From: Pseudoscardovia radai
Lineage (GTDB): Bacteria; Actinomycetota; Actinomycetes; Actinomycetales; Bifidobacteriaceae
Assembly (NCBI RefSeq): GCF_002259605.1
Contig: NZ_MWWR01000006.1
Span: 62,001-126,000, forward strand
DNA length: 64,000 nucleotides
Reading direction: 5' to 3'
Shown one piece after another: positions 28,712 through 37,652 of this stretch. Numbering within the stretch: position 1 is the stretch's first letter; the number at the start of each line of letters is the position of its first letter. The position numbers and the translations under genes are program-made. The notes under the pieces are model-generated. The model saw only the letters and a list, made by a program, of their open reading frames with translations. It did no database searches and was not told the origin of the DNA.

Positions 28712-30049
28712 CTACAGGCGCGGGAGGTACTTCTTCAGCTCGTAGGGCGTCACCTGCAGCTTGTACTCGTCCCACTCCTGGCGCTTGTTGCGCAGGAAGT
28801 ACTCGAAGACATGCTCGCCGAGCACATCGGCCACGAAATCGGATTTCTCCATCACCTTGAGGGCGGTGTCGAGCGAATCCGGCAGCGGTTCGATGCCCAT
28901 CGCCTGGCGTTCCGCGTCGGTGAGCTCCCACACGTCGTCGCTCGTCGGGTCGCCGAGCACCATCTGCTTGTCGATGCCGTCGAGGCCCGCCGCAAGAAGC
29001 AGCGAGAAGGCGAGGTAGGGGTTCGTGACGGGGTCGAGCGCACGGTACTCCATGCGCGCGGAGTTGCCCTTGCCCGGCTTGTACTGCGGGATGCGCAGGA
29101 GCGCGGAGCGGTTGTTGTGGCCCCAGCAGATGTAGCTGGGGGCCTCGGAGCCACCCCACAGGCGCTTGTAGGAGTTGACGTACTGGTCGCACACGGCGGT
29201 GATCTCCGCTGCGTGATACAGGATGCCGGCGGCGAACTGGCGCGCCGTCGTCGACATGTTGAACTCCTGCCCCGCCTCGTAGAACGCGTTCTCGTCGCCT
29301 TCGAACAGCGACATATGCGTGTGCATGCCGGATCCGGGCTGGCCGGTCATGGGCTTGGGCATGAAGGAGGCGCTGATGCCGCGTTCGAGCGAGATCTCCT
29401 TGACCACCGTGCGGAAGGTCATGATGTTGTCGGCCGTCGTCAGGGCGTCGGCGTAGCGCAGGTCGATCTCGTTCTGGCCGGGGCCGCTTTCATGGTGCGA
29501 GTACTCCACGGAGATGCCCATCTGCTCGAGCAGGTTCACGGTGGCGCGGCGGAAGTCCATGCCCGGGCTGCGCGGCACGTGGTCGAAGTAGCTGCCCTGG
29601 TCGATTGGCGTGGGCGGCACCGAATAGTCCGTCTGCTTCTCGAACAGGTAGAACTCGATCTCGGGATGCGTGTAGAAGGTGAATCCCTTCTCCTTGGCCT
29701 TCTCGAGCGTGCGCTTGAGCACGTAGCGCGGATCGCCGAGCGACGGGGAGCCTTCCGGCGTCAGCACGTCGCAGAAGATGCGCGCGGTGCCCTGGGGGCC
29801 GCCGCGCCACGGCAGGATCTGGAACGTGGCGGGGTCGGGCTTGGCGATCATGTCGTCCTCGGACACCCTCGTCAGGCCCTCGACGGCGGATCCGTCAAAG
29901 CCCAGGCCCTCTTCGAAGGCCGATTCCAGCTCCGCCGGTGCGATGGCCACGGACTTCAGCTGGCCGAGGACATCGGTGAACCACAGTCGGATGAAGCGGA
30001 CGTCGCGTTCCTCAACGGTTCGCATGACGAACTCTTGCTGTTTATTCAT
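28712..30049 (-). CDS. glnA: type I glutamine synthetase
   Basis: Glutamine synthetase makes glutamine from glutamate, ammonia and ATP and is the main route of ammonia assimilation. The 445-residue protein has the GSI signatures: FDGSAVEGL, the active-site HPEIEFYLFE, GPGQNEIDLRYAD, MPKPMTGQPGSGMHTHMSL and the Arg-containing SARMEYRALDP. Its length and the absence of the adenylylation segment (NLYDLPP) near the end point to the short GSI-alpha-like type, so control by adenylylation is unlikely. The MNKQQEF start at 30049 follows GAGGAAGATAGG; the open frame extends 14 codons further. It lies 90 bases after priA and may be part of the his transcript or have its own promoter. Confidence 0.95.
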   Translation of the reverse strand: MNKQQEFVMRTVEERDVRFIRLWFTDVLGQLKSVAIAPAELESAFEEGLGFDGSAVEGLTRVSEDDMIAKPDPATFQILPWRGGPQGTARIFCDVLTPEGSPSLGDPRYVLKRTLEKAKEKGFTFYTHPEIEFYLFEKQTDYSVPPTPIDQGSYFDHVPRSPGMDFRRATVNLLEQMGISVEYSHHESGPGQNEIDLRYADALTTADNIMTFRTVVKEISLERGISASFMPKPMTGQPGSGMHTHMSLFEGDENAFYEAGQEFNMSTTARQFAAGILYHAAEITAVCDQYVNSYKRLWGGSEAPSYICWGHNNRSALLRIPQYKPGKGNSARMEYRALDPVTNPYLAFSLLLAAGLDGIDKQMVLGDPTSDDVWELTDAERQAMGIEPLPDSLDTALKVMEKSDFVADVLGEHVFEYFLRNKRQEWDEYKLQVTPYELKKYLPRL

Positions 30050-30139
30050 GGCGCCTATCTTCCTCTGCTTATGTTGCGGATACTTTAACACCAGATCACC
30101 CGAATCCGCACCTCGGGAGGGCGATACGATGCCGCCGCG

Positions 30140-30862
30140 TCAGGCGCGGGCCACCTCGAGCGCCTCCTCAAGCGTGAACGCCTTGGCGTACAGCGACTTG
30201 CCGAGGATCGCCGCGTCCACGTTCGAGCCGATGGCCGCGATGGCGCGGATATCGTCGAGCGAGGAGATGCCGCCGGAGGCCGTCACCTTCGCGTCGGTGC
30301 GCTCGGCAACCTCGCGCAGAAGGTCGCAGTTGGGGCCGCTCATCATGCCGTCGCGGCGCACATCGGTCACCACGTAGCGGCTGCAGCCGGCCTTGTTGAG
30401 CATGTCGATGGTCTCGAACAGATCGCCGCCGTCGCGCGTCCATCCGCGTGCGGACAGCGTGTGGCCGCGCACGTCGAGGCCGACGGCCACGCGGTCGCCG
30501 TACTTCTTGATGACGGAGGCGGTCCACTCGGGGTTCTCGAGGGCGGCGGTGCCGATGTTGACGCGGGCCGCGCCGGCGTCGAGGGCGGCGCTCAGCGAGG
30601 CGTCGTCGCGGATGCCGCCGGACAGTTCGATCTTCACCTTGTCTCCGAGCTCGGCCACGATGGCACCGAGCTGGTCGCGGTTGTCGCCCGTGCCGAAGGC
30701 GGCGTCGAGGTCGACGAGGTGGATCCATTCGGCGCCGGCGTCGACCCAGGTCTGGGCGGCCTCGAGCGGGCTGCCATAGTCGGTTTCCGAACCGGATTCG
30801 CCCTGGCGCAGGCGCACGGCCTTGCCGTAGCGCACGTCGACGGCGGGAAGAAGTGTGATCAT
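30140..30862 (-). CDS. priA: phosphoribosyl isomerase (PriA/HisA)
   Basis: This 240-residue (beta/alpha)8 enzyme converts ProFAR to PRFAR in histidine synthesis; actinobacterial PriA enzymes also perform the TrpF step of tryptophan synthesis. The protein starts [11 protein letters not shown] with the catalytic aspartate at residue 9 and has the [11 protein letters not shown] phosphate/substrate loop, GGIRDD, and the second aspartate in [11 protein letters not shown]. The RQGExGSET loop is of the PriA kind. Whether the TrpF activity is retained depends on whether a separate trpF exists in the genome. It follows hisH by 46 bases with an AAAGGA site. Confidence 0.93.
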   Translation of the reverse strand: MITLLPAVDVRYGKAVRLRQGESGSETDYGSPLEAAQTWVDAGAEWIHLVDLDAAFGTGDNRDQLGAIVAELGDKVKIELSGGIRDDASLSAALDAGAARVNIGTAALENPEWTASVIKKYGDRVAVGLDVRGHTLSARGWTRDGGDLFETIDMLNKAGCSRYVVTDVRRDGMMSGPNCDLLREVAERTDAKVTASGGISSLDDIRAIAAIGSNVDAAILGKSLYAKAFTLEEALEVARA

Positions 30863-30908
30863 TGCTGTCCTTTCATTGCTTCTGTCAGATGCGCCGGTGT
30901 AGCCCCGG

Positions 30909-31556
30909 TCAGAACGAGTCGACCCAGTTGCGCAGCAGGCGGGCGCCGGCGTCCGCGGATTTCTCCGGATGGAACTGCGTTCCCGTCAGGGACCCTCGCT
31001 CGATGGCCGCCACGAAGCGGCTCTGGCCGTAGTCGCACCACGTGATGGAAGTCTGCGTGGCGGAATCGGGGAAATACGAGGCGTGTCGCCCGTCGGCAGA
31101 CGGGTTCATGACGCCGTAGGAGTGCACGAAGTAGAAACGCTCCCTTTCCACGCCTCTGAGCACGGCAGTGGTCTCGGGCGCCTCGACGGTGTCCCAGCCC
31201 ATATGCGGCACGACGGGCGCATCCAGACGGTCCACGGTTCCGCCGAACAAGCCCAGGCCTTCGGCGCGAATGCCGCCCTCGAGGCCATCGTCGAAAAGAA
31301 CCTGCATGCCGACGCACACGCCCAGAACCGGCTTGCCGGCGGCCACGCGGTTGTACACCACCTGGTCTCCCCCGGCGCGGCGCAGTCCTTCGGCGCACGC
31401 CTCGAAGGCGCCCACACCGGGAACGACGACGCCGTCTGCCGCCATCGCCGCGTCATAATCCGACGTGAGGCTCACGTCGAGTCCGAGGTTCGCCACGGCG
31501 CGAACCATGGAGCGCACATTGCCGAAGCCATAGTCAAAAACGACGATCGAGGTCAT
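30909..31556 (-). CDS. hisH: imidazole glycerol phosphate synthase, glutaminase subunit
   Basis: HisH supplies ammonia from glutamine to HisF, which makes imidazole glycerol phosphate and AICAR. The 215-residue class I glutamine amidotransferase starts [13 protein letters not shown]. The nucleophile is Cys81 in GVCVGMQ and the His-Glu pair is in TQFHPEKS. The ATG at 31556 has an excellent CCAAGGAGG site; the frame is open upstream but is low complexity. hisF is not beside it and must be elsewhere. Confidence 0.96.
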   Translation of the reverse strand: MTSIVVFDYGFGNVRSMVRAVANLGLDVSLTSDYDAAMAADGVVVPGVGAFEACAEGLRRAGGDQVVYNRVAAGKPVLGVCVGMQVLFDDGLEGGIRAEGLGLFGGTVDRLDAPVVPHMGWDTVEAPETTAVLRGVERERFYFVHSYGVMNPSADGRHASYFPDSATQTSITWCDYGQSRFVAAIERGSLTGTQFHPEKSADAGARLLRNWVDSF

Positions 31557-31732
31557 GGTCCTCCTTGGGGTTGGTGAAGATGGTGAGTGTGGCGCCCGCG
31601 CGGCATGCCGCGGGATGCGGCTGGCGGGCTCCACGCGATGTTGTACCACGCGGTTGTTGCCGGCATCGTCCGCCGGCGTGGCGTCCGCTACCACTCTAGC
31701 CTGTCGGCGGGCGCCGCGCGTCGCAGGTGACG

Positions 31733-32701
31733 TCACAGGTCGACGGGGCCGCCCTCGTTCCACGAGTCGGAGCCGGAATTCCCGTCGCCGTCGGTACCGT
31801 TGGCTTTCCCGTTTCCGGCGTCGCCATCGTTAGAATTCCCATCGTGGGAATCGCCATCGTGGGAATTCTTGCGGCGGCGATGCAGGAAGCCGAAGCGGCG
31901 CGGACGGCCCTGGCCGGGCAGATGGCGCACCACCTGCTGGAGCACGCCGAAGGAGGCCGCCTTGGTGTAGTCCTGGGAATCCAGGGGCACGATCGAGGGG
32001 TCGTTGAGGAGTTCGTCCAGCGACACCTGCCCGACGAGAAGATCCTCCACCCAGGCCGGCGCGTTGGCGAAGACGATGGGCGGCGGGAACGATTCGCCCT
32101 GCTGGCCGTTGACCCACTGGTGCGCCTCGATGCGGCCCGCGCGGTTGACCACGAGGATGGCCGACAGACCGGTGACGAGCTTCGTCAGATGCGCGGCGGC
32201 GTCCTCGGGATGCGAGCCGTCGAGGTCCTTGAGGATGGCGACGGCGCCGAAGCGGTCGGCGATGCAGTAGTCGTCGACGTCGGCGAGCACGGATAGCGCC
32301 GCAAGCACATCCGGATCGCGCAGGCGCGTGATGAGCAGCGCGCTGCTGGCCTTCTCCCCCAGCATCTGCATGAGGGACGATTCGAGGTCCTCGACGTCCT
32401 TGAGGTCGCGGTCGAAATCGTCGGAGGCATCGGTCGGGGCGACGTCGGAGGAATCTGCGGTATCGACGGCATCGGCGTCGGAGGCGGACGATTCCGACGT
32501 CTCATTACGCTCCAGCGCTGCGTTCATCTCGTTGATCGCCGAATGGTCGGCGTCGGCGAAATCCTGCTCGAATCCGGCGAAGGCGGCGTCGATGTCGGCG
32601 TCGCTCAGCTCGTCGTTCCGACCGTCGTTCTGCCCGTCGTTCGGGTCATTGTCCGGACCATCAGGTGCGTCGGACGGCGTGTTGTCGGGAAAATCAGTCA
32701 T
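31733..32701 (-). CDS. acidic protein of unknown function in the his operon
   Basis: I do not recognise this 322-residue protein. Residues 1-95 are very acidic (Asp/Asn/Ser rich). Residues about 100-265 look folded, with alternating helices and strands (SLMQMLGEKASSALLITRL, FGAVAILKDLDGSHPEDAA, LSAILVVNRAGRIEAHQWV). A basic stretch (GRPRRFGFLHRRRK) follows, and then a tail of HDGDSHDGNSNDGD repeats encoded by short DNA repeats (GTGGGAATTC). It lies nine bases after hisB and 176 bases before hisH on the same strand, so it is probably co-transcribed. No membrane segment or signal peptide is seen. The central domain could bind a ligand or partner, but no function is claimed. Confidence 0.85.
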   Translation of the reverse strand: MTDFPDNTPSDAPDGPDNDPNDGQNDGRNDELSDADIDAAFAGFEQDFADADHSAINEMNAALERNETSESSASDADAVDTADSSDVAPTDASDDFDRDLKDVEDLESSLMQMLGEKASSALLITRLRDPDVLAALSVLADVDDYCIADRFGAVAILKDLDGSHPEDAAAHLTKLVTGLSAILVVNRAGRIEAHQWVNGQQGESFPPPIVFANAPAWVEDLLVGQVSLDELLNDPSIVPLDSQDYTKAASFGVLQQVVRHLPGQGRPRRFGFLHRRRKNSHDGDSHDGNSNDGDAGNGKANGTDGDGNSGSDSWNEGGPVDL

Positions 32702-32710
32702 GATGCCCTC

Positions 32711-33313
32711 TCAGAGCGCACCCTTGGTGCTCGGGATGATGCCCGCGATGCGCGGGTCGATGGCGACGGCGCTGCGCAGCGCGCGGGCCAGCGCCTTGAA
32801 CTCCGCCTCGGCGATATGGTGCGGGTCGCGGCCGGCAAGCACCTGCATATGCATGCAGATGCCTGCGTGCATGGCGATGGATTCCATCACATGGCGCACC
32901 AGCGAGCCGGTGAAATGACCGCCGATCATGCAGAACTCGAAGCCCTCGGGCTCGCCGGTGCACACGCAGTACGGGCGGCCGGAGATGTCGATGACGCAGC
33001 GGGCCAGCGCCTCGTCGAGCGGAACGGTGGCGTCCGCGAATCGCGTGATGCCGGCCTTGTCCCCCAGCGCCTGCTTGAGGGCCTCGCCGAACACGATGGC
33101 GGTGTCCTCCACGGTGTGGTGCACGTCGATGTCGGTGTCGCCACGGGCGGACACGCTCAGGTCGATGAGCGAATGCTTGCCGAGCGCCGTGAGCATGTGG
33201 TTGTAGAACGGGACGGTGGTCTCGATGTCGGTTTTCCCGGTGCCGTCGAGGTCGAGGCTCAGCTCGATGCTCGATTCGCTGGTGGTGCGGGTGATGGTGG
33301 CTGTACGGGCCAT
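32711..33313 (-). CDS. hisB: imidazoleglycerol-phosphate dehydratase
   Basis: HisB dehydrates imidazole glycerol phosphate to imidazole acetol phosphate. The 200-residue monofunctional enzyme has the manganese-binding repeats [13 protein letters not shown] and [24 protein letters not shown] near residue 36 and [15 protein letters not shown]. The start at 33313 has AGAGGAGCC upstream. It follows hisC by 119 bases, which include a hairpin. Confidence 0.97.
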   Translation of the reverse strand: MARTATITRTTSESSIELSLDLDGTGKTDIETTVPFYNHMLTALGKHSLIDLSVSARGDTDIDVHHTVEDTAIVFGEALKQALGDKAGITRFADATVPLDEALARCVIDISGRPYCVCTGEPEGFEFCMIGGHFTGSLVRHVMESIAMHAGICMHMQVLAGRDPHHIAEAEFKALARALRSAVAIDPRIAGIIPSTKGAL

Positions 33314-33383
33314 GGCTCCTCTTTTCTTGGCCGGTAAGGCGGCCGGAATCCATAGTACGAGGTTTCGCAAGCTTCATATGCAA

Positions 33384-33418
33384 TCGGCCGCACGGCCGCG
33401 AATGCGGTCTGCGGCCGA
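33384..33418 (-). terminator. hairpin between hisC and hisB
   Basis: TCGGCCGCA and TGCGGCCGA pair perfectly around a 17-base loop 14 bases after the hisC stop. As the his genes continue downstream, it may be a partial terminator or an mRNA-stabilising stem. Confidence 0.5.
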
Positions 33419-33432
33419 TGGGCGGGGGCGCG

Positions 33433-34587
33433 CTAGCGCTGCTCGGCGAGGCGGATCACCTCGAGGAAGGCGGACTTGAACGCCTCCATCTCCTCGTCGG
33501 TTCCCATGCACACGCGCAGCCAGCCCTCGGGGCCGACGTCGCGAATGAGCACGCCGCGGTTGAGCAGTTCGTTGAAAATCCACTCACGGTCGTCGAACAC
33601 GCCGAAGAACACGAAGTTCGAATCGGTGTCGGCCACCTGGATCGGCTGGCCCTTGTACGTCTGCTGGCGGAACCAGTCGACGAGGGCGTCGCGCGTGTCG
33701 CGCAGATGGCCGACCTGCGCCAGCTGCTCGTCCGTGTGGTCGAGGGCGGCGAGGGCCACGGCCTGCGTGACCGCGCTCAGGTGATACGGCATGCGCACGA
33801 TGCGCAGCGAGTCGATGACGCCGGTGTTGGCGGCGATGTAGCCGACGCGGGCGCCGGCGTAGGCGAAGGCCTTCGACATCGTGCGGCTCACCGCGAGGTT
33901 CGGGTGGTCGGCGATCAGCGTCGTGGCGCTCGGCTTGCCGGGGCGTCGGAACTCGATATACGCCTCGTCCACCACGAGCAGCGGATGCGTGCCCTCGGGC
34001 GCGCCATCCACACCGGCTTTCTCGCAGGCGGCGAGAAGGGCCTCGATCTGCTCCATCGTGGCAGGCGTGCCGGTCGGGTTGTTCGGGCTCGTGATGAGCA
34101 CGATGGACGGGCGCGTCTCGAGGATGGCCTTCACGGCCGCGTCCACGTCAAGCGTGAAATCGGCGTTGCGCGGCACGGTCGTCCACGCGGTGAAGGTGTC
34201 GCGCGCGTATTCGGGGTACATCGAGTACGTCGGGGCGAAGCCGAGGGCCGTGCGGCCGGGGCCGCCGAAGGCCTGGAACACCTGGAGCATGATCTCGTTG
34301 GAGCCGTTCGCGGCCCAGATCTGCTCAGGCTCGAGCTCGACCTGGGATTCCTTGCGCAGGTACGCGGCGAGCGCCTTGCGCAGCTCCGCGTGCTCGCGAT
34401 CCGGGTAGCGGTTGAGGGTCGGCGCCACGGCGCGCACGCGCTCGAGAATCGTGTCGATCACGGCCTCGCTCGGCGCGTACGGGTTCTCGTTGACGTTCAG
34501 GCACACCGGCACGTCGAGCTGCGGGGCGCCGTAGGGCTCCTCCCCCGCCAGGTCGTTGCGCAGCGGCAGATTGGAGGGGATGCTCAT
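33433..34587 (-). CDS. hisC: histidinol-phosphate aminotransferase
   Basis: HisC transfers an amino group from glutamate to imidazole acetol phosphate with pyridoxal phosphate. The 384-residue protein has the class II aminotransferase pattern: NVNENPYAPSEAV at the N-terminus, ANGSNEIMLQVFQAFGG, SPNNPTGTP, VVDEAYIEF and the PLP lysine in SRTMSKAFAYAGAR. Its ATG overlaps the hisD stop as ATGA, implying coupled translation. Confidence 0.97.
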   Translation of the reverse strand: MSIPSNLPLRNDLAGEEPYGAPQLDVPVCLNVNENPYAPSEAVIDTILERVRAVAPTLNRYPDREHAELRKALAAYLRKESQVELEPEQIWAANGSNEIMLQVFQAFGGPGRTALGFAPTYSMYPEYARDTFTAWTTVPRNADFTLDVDAAVKAILETRPSIVLITSPNNPTGTPATMEQIEALLAACEKAGVDGAPEGTHPLLVVDEAYIEFRRPGKPSATTLIADHPNLAVSRTMSKAFAYAGARVGYIAANTGVIDSLRIVRMPYHLSAVTQAVALAALDHTDEQLAQVGHLRDTRDALVDWFRQQTYKGQPIQVADTDSNFVFFGVFDDREWIFNELLNRGVLIRDVGPEGWLRVCMGTDEEMEAFKSAFLEVIRLAEQR

Positions 34588-35990
34588 CGAAGGCCGGCCT
34601 CCTGCTCCTGCTCCTCAAGCGTGGCCTTGTCATACGGGTCGCGCACGAAGCGGGTCAGGACGCACTCGCCGTGGCCCGGAAGGTCTTCCTGGACGGCGAA
34701 ATCGTTGATGCGGGCGGCGAGCTCCTTGAGGCCGTTCTCGTCGTATTCGATGACCTCGACCGGCTTCATGAAGGTGTGCACGCCGAGGCCGGAGGCGTAG
34801 CGCGCGGTGCCGCCGGTGGGCAGCACGTGGTTGGAGCCGGACATGTAGTCGCCCAGCGGGACCGGGGAGAACGGGCCGCGGAAGATGGCGCCGGCGTTAT
34901 GGATGCGGGCGATCGTGGAATCCGGGTCGGCCGTCTGGATCTCGAGGTGCTCGGCGGCGTAGGCGTTGGCCACGTCGATGGACTGATCGAGGCCGTCGGT
35001 CATGATGATGCCCGACTGAGAGCCGGAGAGGGACTTCTGGATGCGCTCGGCGTGCTCGGTGCGCGGCACGCGGGCCTGCAGCTCGGCGCGCACGGCGTCG
35101 GCGAGTTCCTGCGAGTCGGTGATGAGCACGGAGCCGGCGAGCTCGTCGTGCTCGGCCTGGCCGATGAGGTCGGCGGCCACGAAGCGCGGGTCGGCTGTGG
35201 AATCGGCGAGGATGGCGATCTCGGTGGGGCCGGCCTCGGCGTCGATGCCGACGGAGCCCGCCACGAGATGCTTGGCGGTGGCCACGAAGATGTTGCCCGG
35301 GCCGGTGATCTTGTCGACCGGCTCGCACAGGATCTCGCCGTCCTGCGGCTCGGAGCCCTTGGCGCCGAACGCGAACATGGCGATGGCCTGGGCGCCGCCC
35401 ACGGCATACACCTCGTCGACGCCGAGGATGGCGCAGGTGGCGAGGATGGACTGGGCGGGCAGGCCGTCCGGATCGGTTTTGCTCGGCGGGGTGGCGATGG
35501 CGAGCGACTCGACGCCCGCGGCCTGCGCCGGAACGGTGTTCATGATGACGGATGACGGATACACGGCCTTGCCGCCGGGCACGTACAGGCCGACGCGCTG
35601 CACCGGGATCCACCTTTCGGCGACGCGGGCACCGGGGGCCAGATCGGTGTGGAAGTCCTGCGGGACCTGGGATTCGCTGACCTTGCGGCAGCGGCGCACG
35701 GATTCCTCGATGGCCGCGCGCACCTTGGGGTCGAGGTTGTCGAGGGCCTTCTGCATGGCCTCGCGGGGAACGCGGAGGTTCTTCGGACGCACGTGGTCGA
35801 ACTTCTCGGCGAAGTCGCGAAGGGCGGCGGCGCCGCGGGCCTTCACATCCTCGAGAATCGGCTTGACGAGCTCCGTGGCCTCGCCCACGCCCATCGTGGC
35901 GCGCGGCATGGCCTCGAGGAGCTCTGCGCGGGTCAGCTTCTGGCCGCGCAGATCGATGGTCCTGATGGTGATGTCTTCCGGTTTTGTCAT
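34584..35990 (-). CDS. hisD: histidinol dehydrogenase
   Basis: HisD oxidises histidinol to histidine in two NAD-dependent steps. The 468-residue zinc enzyme has [16 protein letters not shown], the signature region beginning [15 protein letters not shown], the catalytic segment AAEHLEIQ and the [18 protein letters not shown] metal-binding part. It is the first gene of the his operon. The ATG at 35990 has no ribosome binding site but lies seven bases after a TATACT -10, so translation is probably leaderless. An open frame runs upstream through the intergenic region without family similarity. Confidence 0.97.
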   Translation of the reverse strand: MTKPEDITIRTIDLRGQKLTRAELLEAMPRATMGVGEATELVKPILEDVKARGAAALRDFAEKFDHVRPKNLRVPREAMQKALDNLDPKVRAAIEESVRRCRKVSESQVPQDFHTDLAPGARVAERWIPVQRVGLYVPGGKAVYPSSVIMNTVPAQAAGVESLAIATPPSKTDPDGLPAQSILATCAILGVDEVYAVGGAQAIAMFAFGAKGSEPQDGEILCEPVDKITGPGNIFVATAKHLVAGSVGIDAEAGPTEIAILADSTADPRFVAADLIGQAEHDELAGSVLITDSQELADAVRAELQARVPRTEHAERIQKSLSGSQSGIIMTDGLDQSIDVANAYAAEHLEIQTADPDSTIARIHNAGAIFRGPFSPVPLGDYMSGSNHVLPTGGTARYASGLGVHTFMKPVEVIEYDENGLKELAARINDFAVQEDLPGHGECVLTRFVRDPYDKATLEEQEQEAGLR

Positions 35991-35997
35991 ACAGCCG

Positions 35998-36003
35998 AGT
36001 ATA
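35998..36003 (-). promoter_or_regulatory. his operon -10 element, probable leaderless start of hisD
   Basis: TATACT on the minus strand is separated by seven bases from the hisD ATG. The -35 region is poor (GCGTGC at 17 bases). No attenuator-like His-rich leader peptide or T-box was seen upstream. Confidence 0.6.
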
Positions 36004-36130
36004 GGGTCGCAAGCCGACACGCACGCGCCCCGTACGCACTGTGGACATGGTGCATGCACGATGGGCGCGGTGCGGACGGGGCGCTGGGGTTGGGCGGAGT
36101 GCGGCCGCGGGTGGGGCCGCCCATGCGGTA

Positions 36131-37459
36131 TCAGAACTTGTTGCTCATGTCGCCGGCGGAATCGTCCGTGGTGAGCTTCCAGCTGCGGCCGTTCTGATAC
36201 AGGCCGAGGAAGGTGGAGGCGTCGTCGCCGTCTCCGGTCTGGTACAACACGATGGTGATGTCGTCGATGGCGTCGCTGCCCACGCCGGTGAGCGTCCAGG
36301 CGGCGATCGGGGCGCCGCCGAAGTCCGTGCGCTGGCCCGGCGCGAGCGCGTAGTCGGCGTGCACGGCGTGCGCGGTGGCCGACTTCGACGATGACGATGT
36401 GGAAGAGCTGGAGCTCGAGCTTGACGAGGCGGATGCCGAGGGGCTTGACGATGCTGACGGCGACGCGCTGGCCGAGGCGCTGGAGGACGAGCCGGAGGAA
36501 CTCGACGACGCGGTCGAGTTTTCCTTGATGTCGATCGAGGTGGCGGTCATCGTCACGGTCGTCGACGGATCGCCCGCGACCGTCCACGTGGTGCGCAGGC
36601 CCGCGGGAATCCGCTTGGACGAGACCGCGAGCAGCGAGTTGCCGCTCACGCCGCCGGCGTCCTTGGAGTTCTGGAACGCCGCGCTCATGCTGCTCGTCGC
36701 GGCGGACAGCTTGCCGCTGTCGGATTCGAAGGATTGGCGCGACTCGAGCAGCTGGTACGGGGCGGCGCTCGAATCGTAATTATTCAAATCCGTCTGCGCC
36801 TGCGACAGCGCCGCGTTCACCGTGGCGATGTACCCCTCGGTGACCGTGGCCTGGGACGACGCGGTCTGGCTGTTGTACGTGGAGATGAGCTGGTTGGCGG
36901 CATCGACGTTTGTGCGCAGCGTGTTCATGGCGGTCGTTACGCCGGTCTCCACCTCGCCCGAACCGGCGGCTTTCATGGCCTCGTTGACCTGGTTCTCGAG
37001 GTTTACGAGACGGTTCGCGTAGGTCTCCAGCTGGTTGTTCGCGTCGACGTACTGGTTCTGCGTATGCGGCTGGGCCGAGTAATACGTGGGCACATCGTCG
37101 AGCAGACGCTGGGACTGGGTGCGCACGTCGCTGAAGTCGTCGACCGTCGAGGAATTCGACGTGTATTGGTGGAGCAGGTCGAGCGCCGCCTGCGAGCTGT
37201 TGAGCGTGGCGCTCATGGAGGCGCGCGCCTCGGTGACCTTCTCCACATTGTCGGCGTACAGTTCGGCCTGGTTCGTGGAGCTGCCGCCGCGCCAGTTGCG
37301 GAACGCGACCGCGCAGATGGCGACGACGGCTATGACGGTGACGATGATGATGCCGGTGCGCATCACCTTGAACCGGCGCTCGTGGCGCTGCCTGAGCCTG
37401 AGAAGCTCCGCATCGTCGAACGCATCGTCATACTCAGTGCCGTAGTCGTTGCTGCTCAT
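36131..37459 (-). CDS. membrane-anchored coiled-coil protein of unknown function
   Basis: I do not recognise this 442-residue protein. Residues 1-34 are cytoplasmic and acidic then basic (LLRLRQRHERRFK), a membrane helix spans about 35-53, and residues 60-260 are predicted helices rich in Gln/Asn/Ala that should form a coiled coil outside the cell. A block at about 270-310 (AGLRTTWTVAGDPSTTVTMT) looks beta-rich. A Ser/Ala-rich linker with runs of serine (about 315-365) leads to a final domain of about 75 residues (GQRTDFGGAPIAAWTLTGVG). The serine linker is typical of wall-spanning proteins. It is alone between the his promoter and the dnaE region. Confidence 0.82.
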   Translation of the reverse strand: MSSNDYGTEYDDAFDDAELLRLRQRHERRFKVMRTGIIIVTVIAVVAICAVAFRNWRGGSSTNQAELYADNVEKVTEARASMSATLNSSQAALDLLHQYTSNSSTVDDFSDVRTQSQRLLDDVPTYYSAQPHTQNQYVDANNQLETYANRLVNLENQVNEAMKAAGSGEVETGVTTAMNTLRTNVDAANQLISTYNSQTASSQATVTEGYIATVNAALSQAQTDLNNYDSSAAPYQLLESRQSFESDSGKLSAATSSMSAAFQNSKDAGGVSGNSLLAVSSKRIPAGLRTTWTVAGDPSTTVTMTATSIDIKENSTASSSSSGSSSSASASASPSASSSPSASASSSSSSSSSTSSSSKSATAHAVHADYALAPGQRTDFGGAPIAAWTLTGVGSDAIDDITIVLYQTGDGDDASTFLGLYQNGRSWKLTTDDSAGDMSNKF

Positions 37460-37521
37460 AGACCCCTACCCTAGCGCACCGCACGCCCAAAGCCCACCGC
37501 GACCGGATTCCCACTTCCTCT

Positions 37522-37603
37522 AACGATGTGATGGGAAACGGACATAATCGGCGGATTCCAAGGCGAAAACACCGGAATTCTGTCCGCAAGCCATCACATT
37601 GTT
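37522..37603. repeat. 82-bp imperfect palindromic element, copy 2
   Basis: The left arm AACGATGTGATGGGAAACGG and the right arm CCGCAAGCCATCACATTGTT match those of the copy at 28552-28633, with the same total length and the same inner GGACA / TGTCC pair. It lies between the dnaE stop and the upstream membrane protein gene. Confidence 0.8.
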
Positions 37604-37652
37604 ACGGGGAGGGCCGCACGTATCGGGGATCGTGGAATCCAGAATCCTGGAA

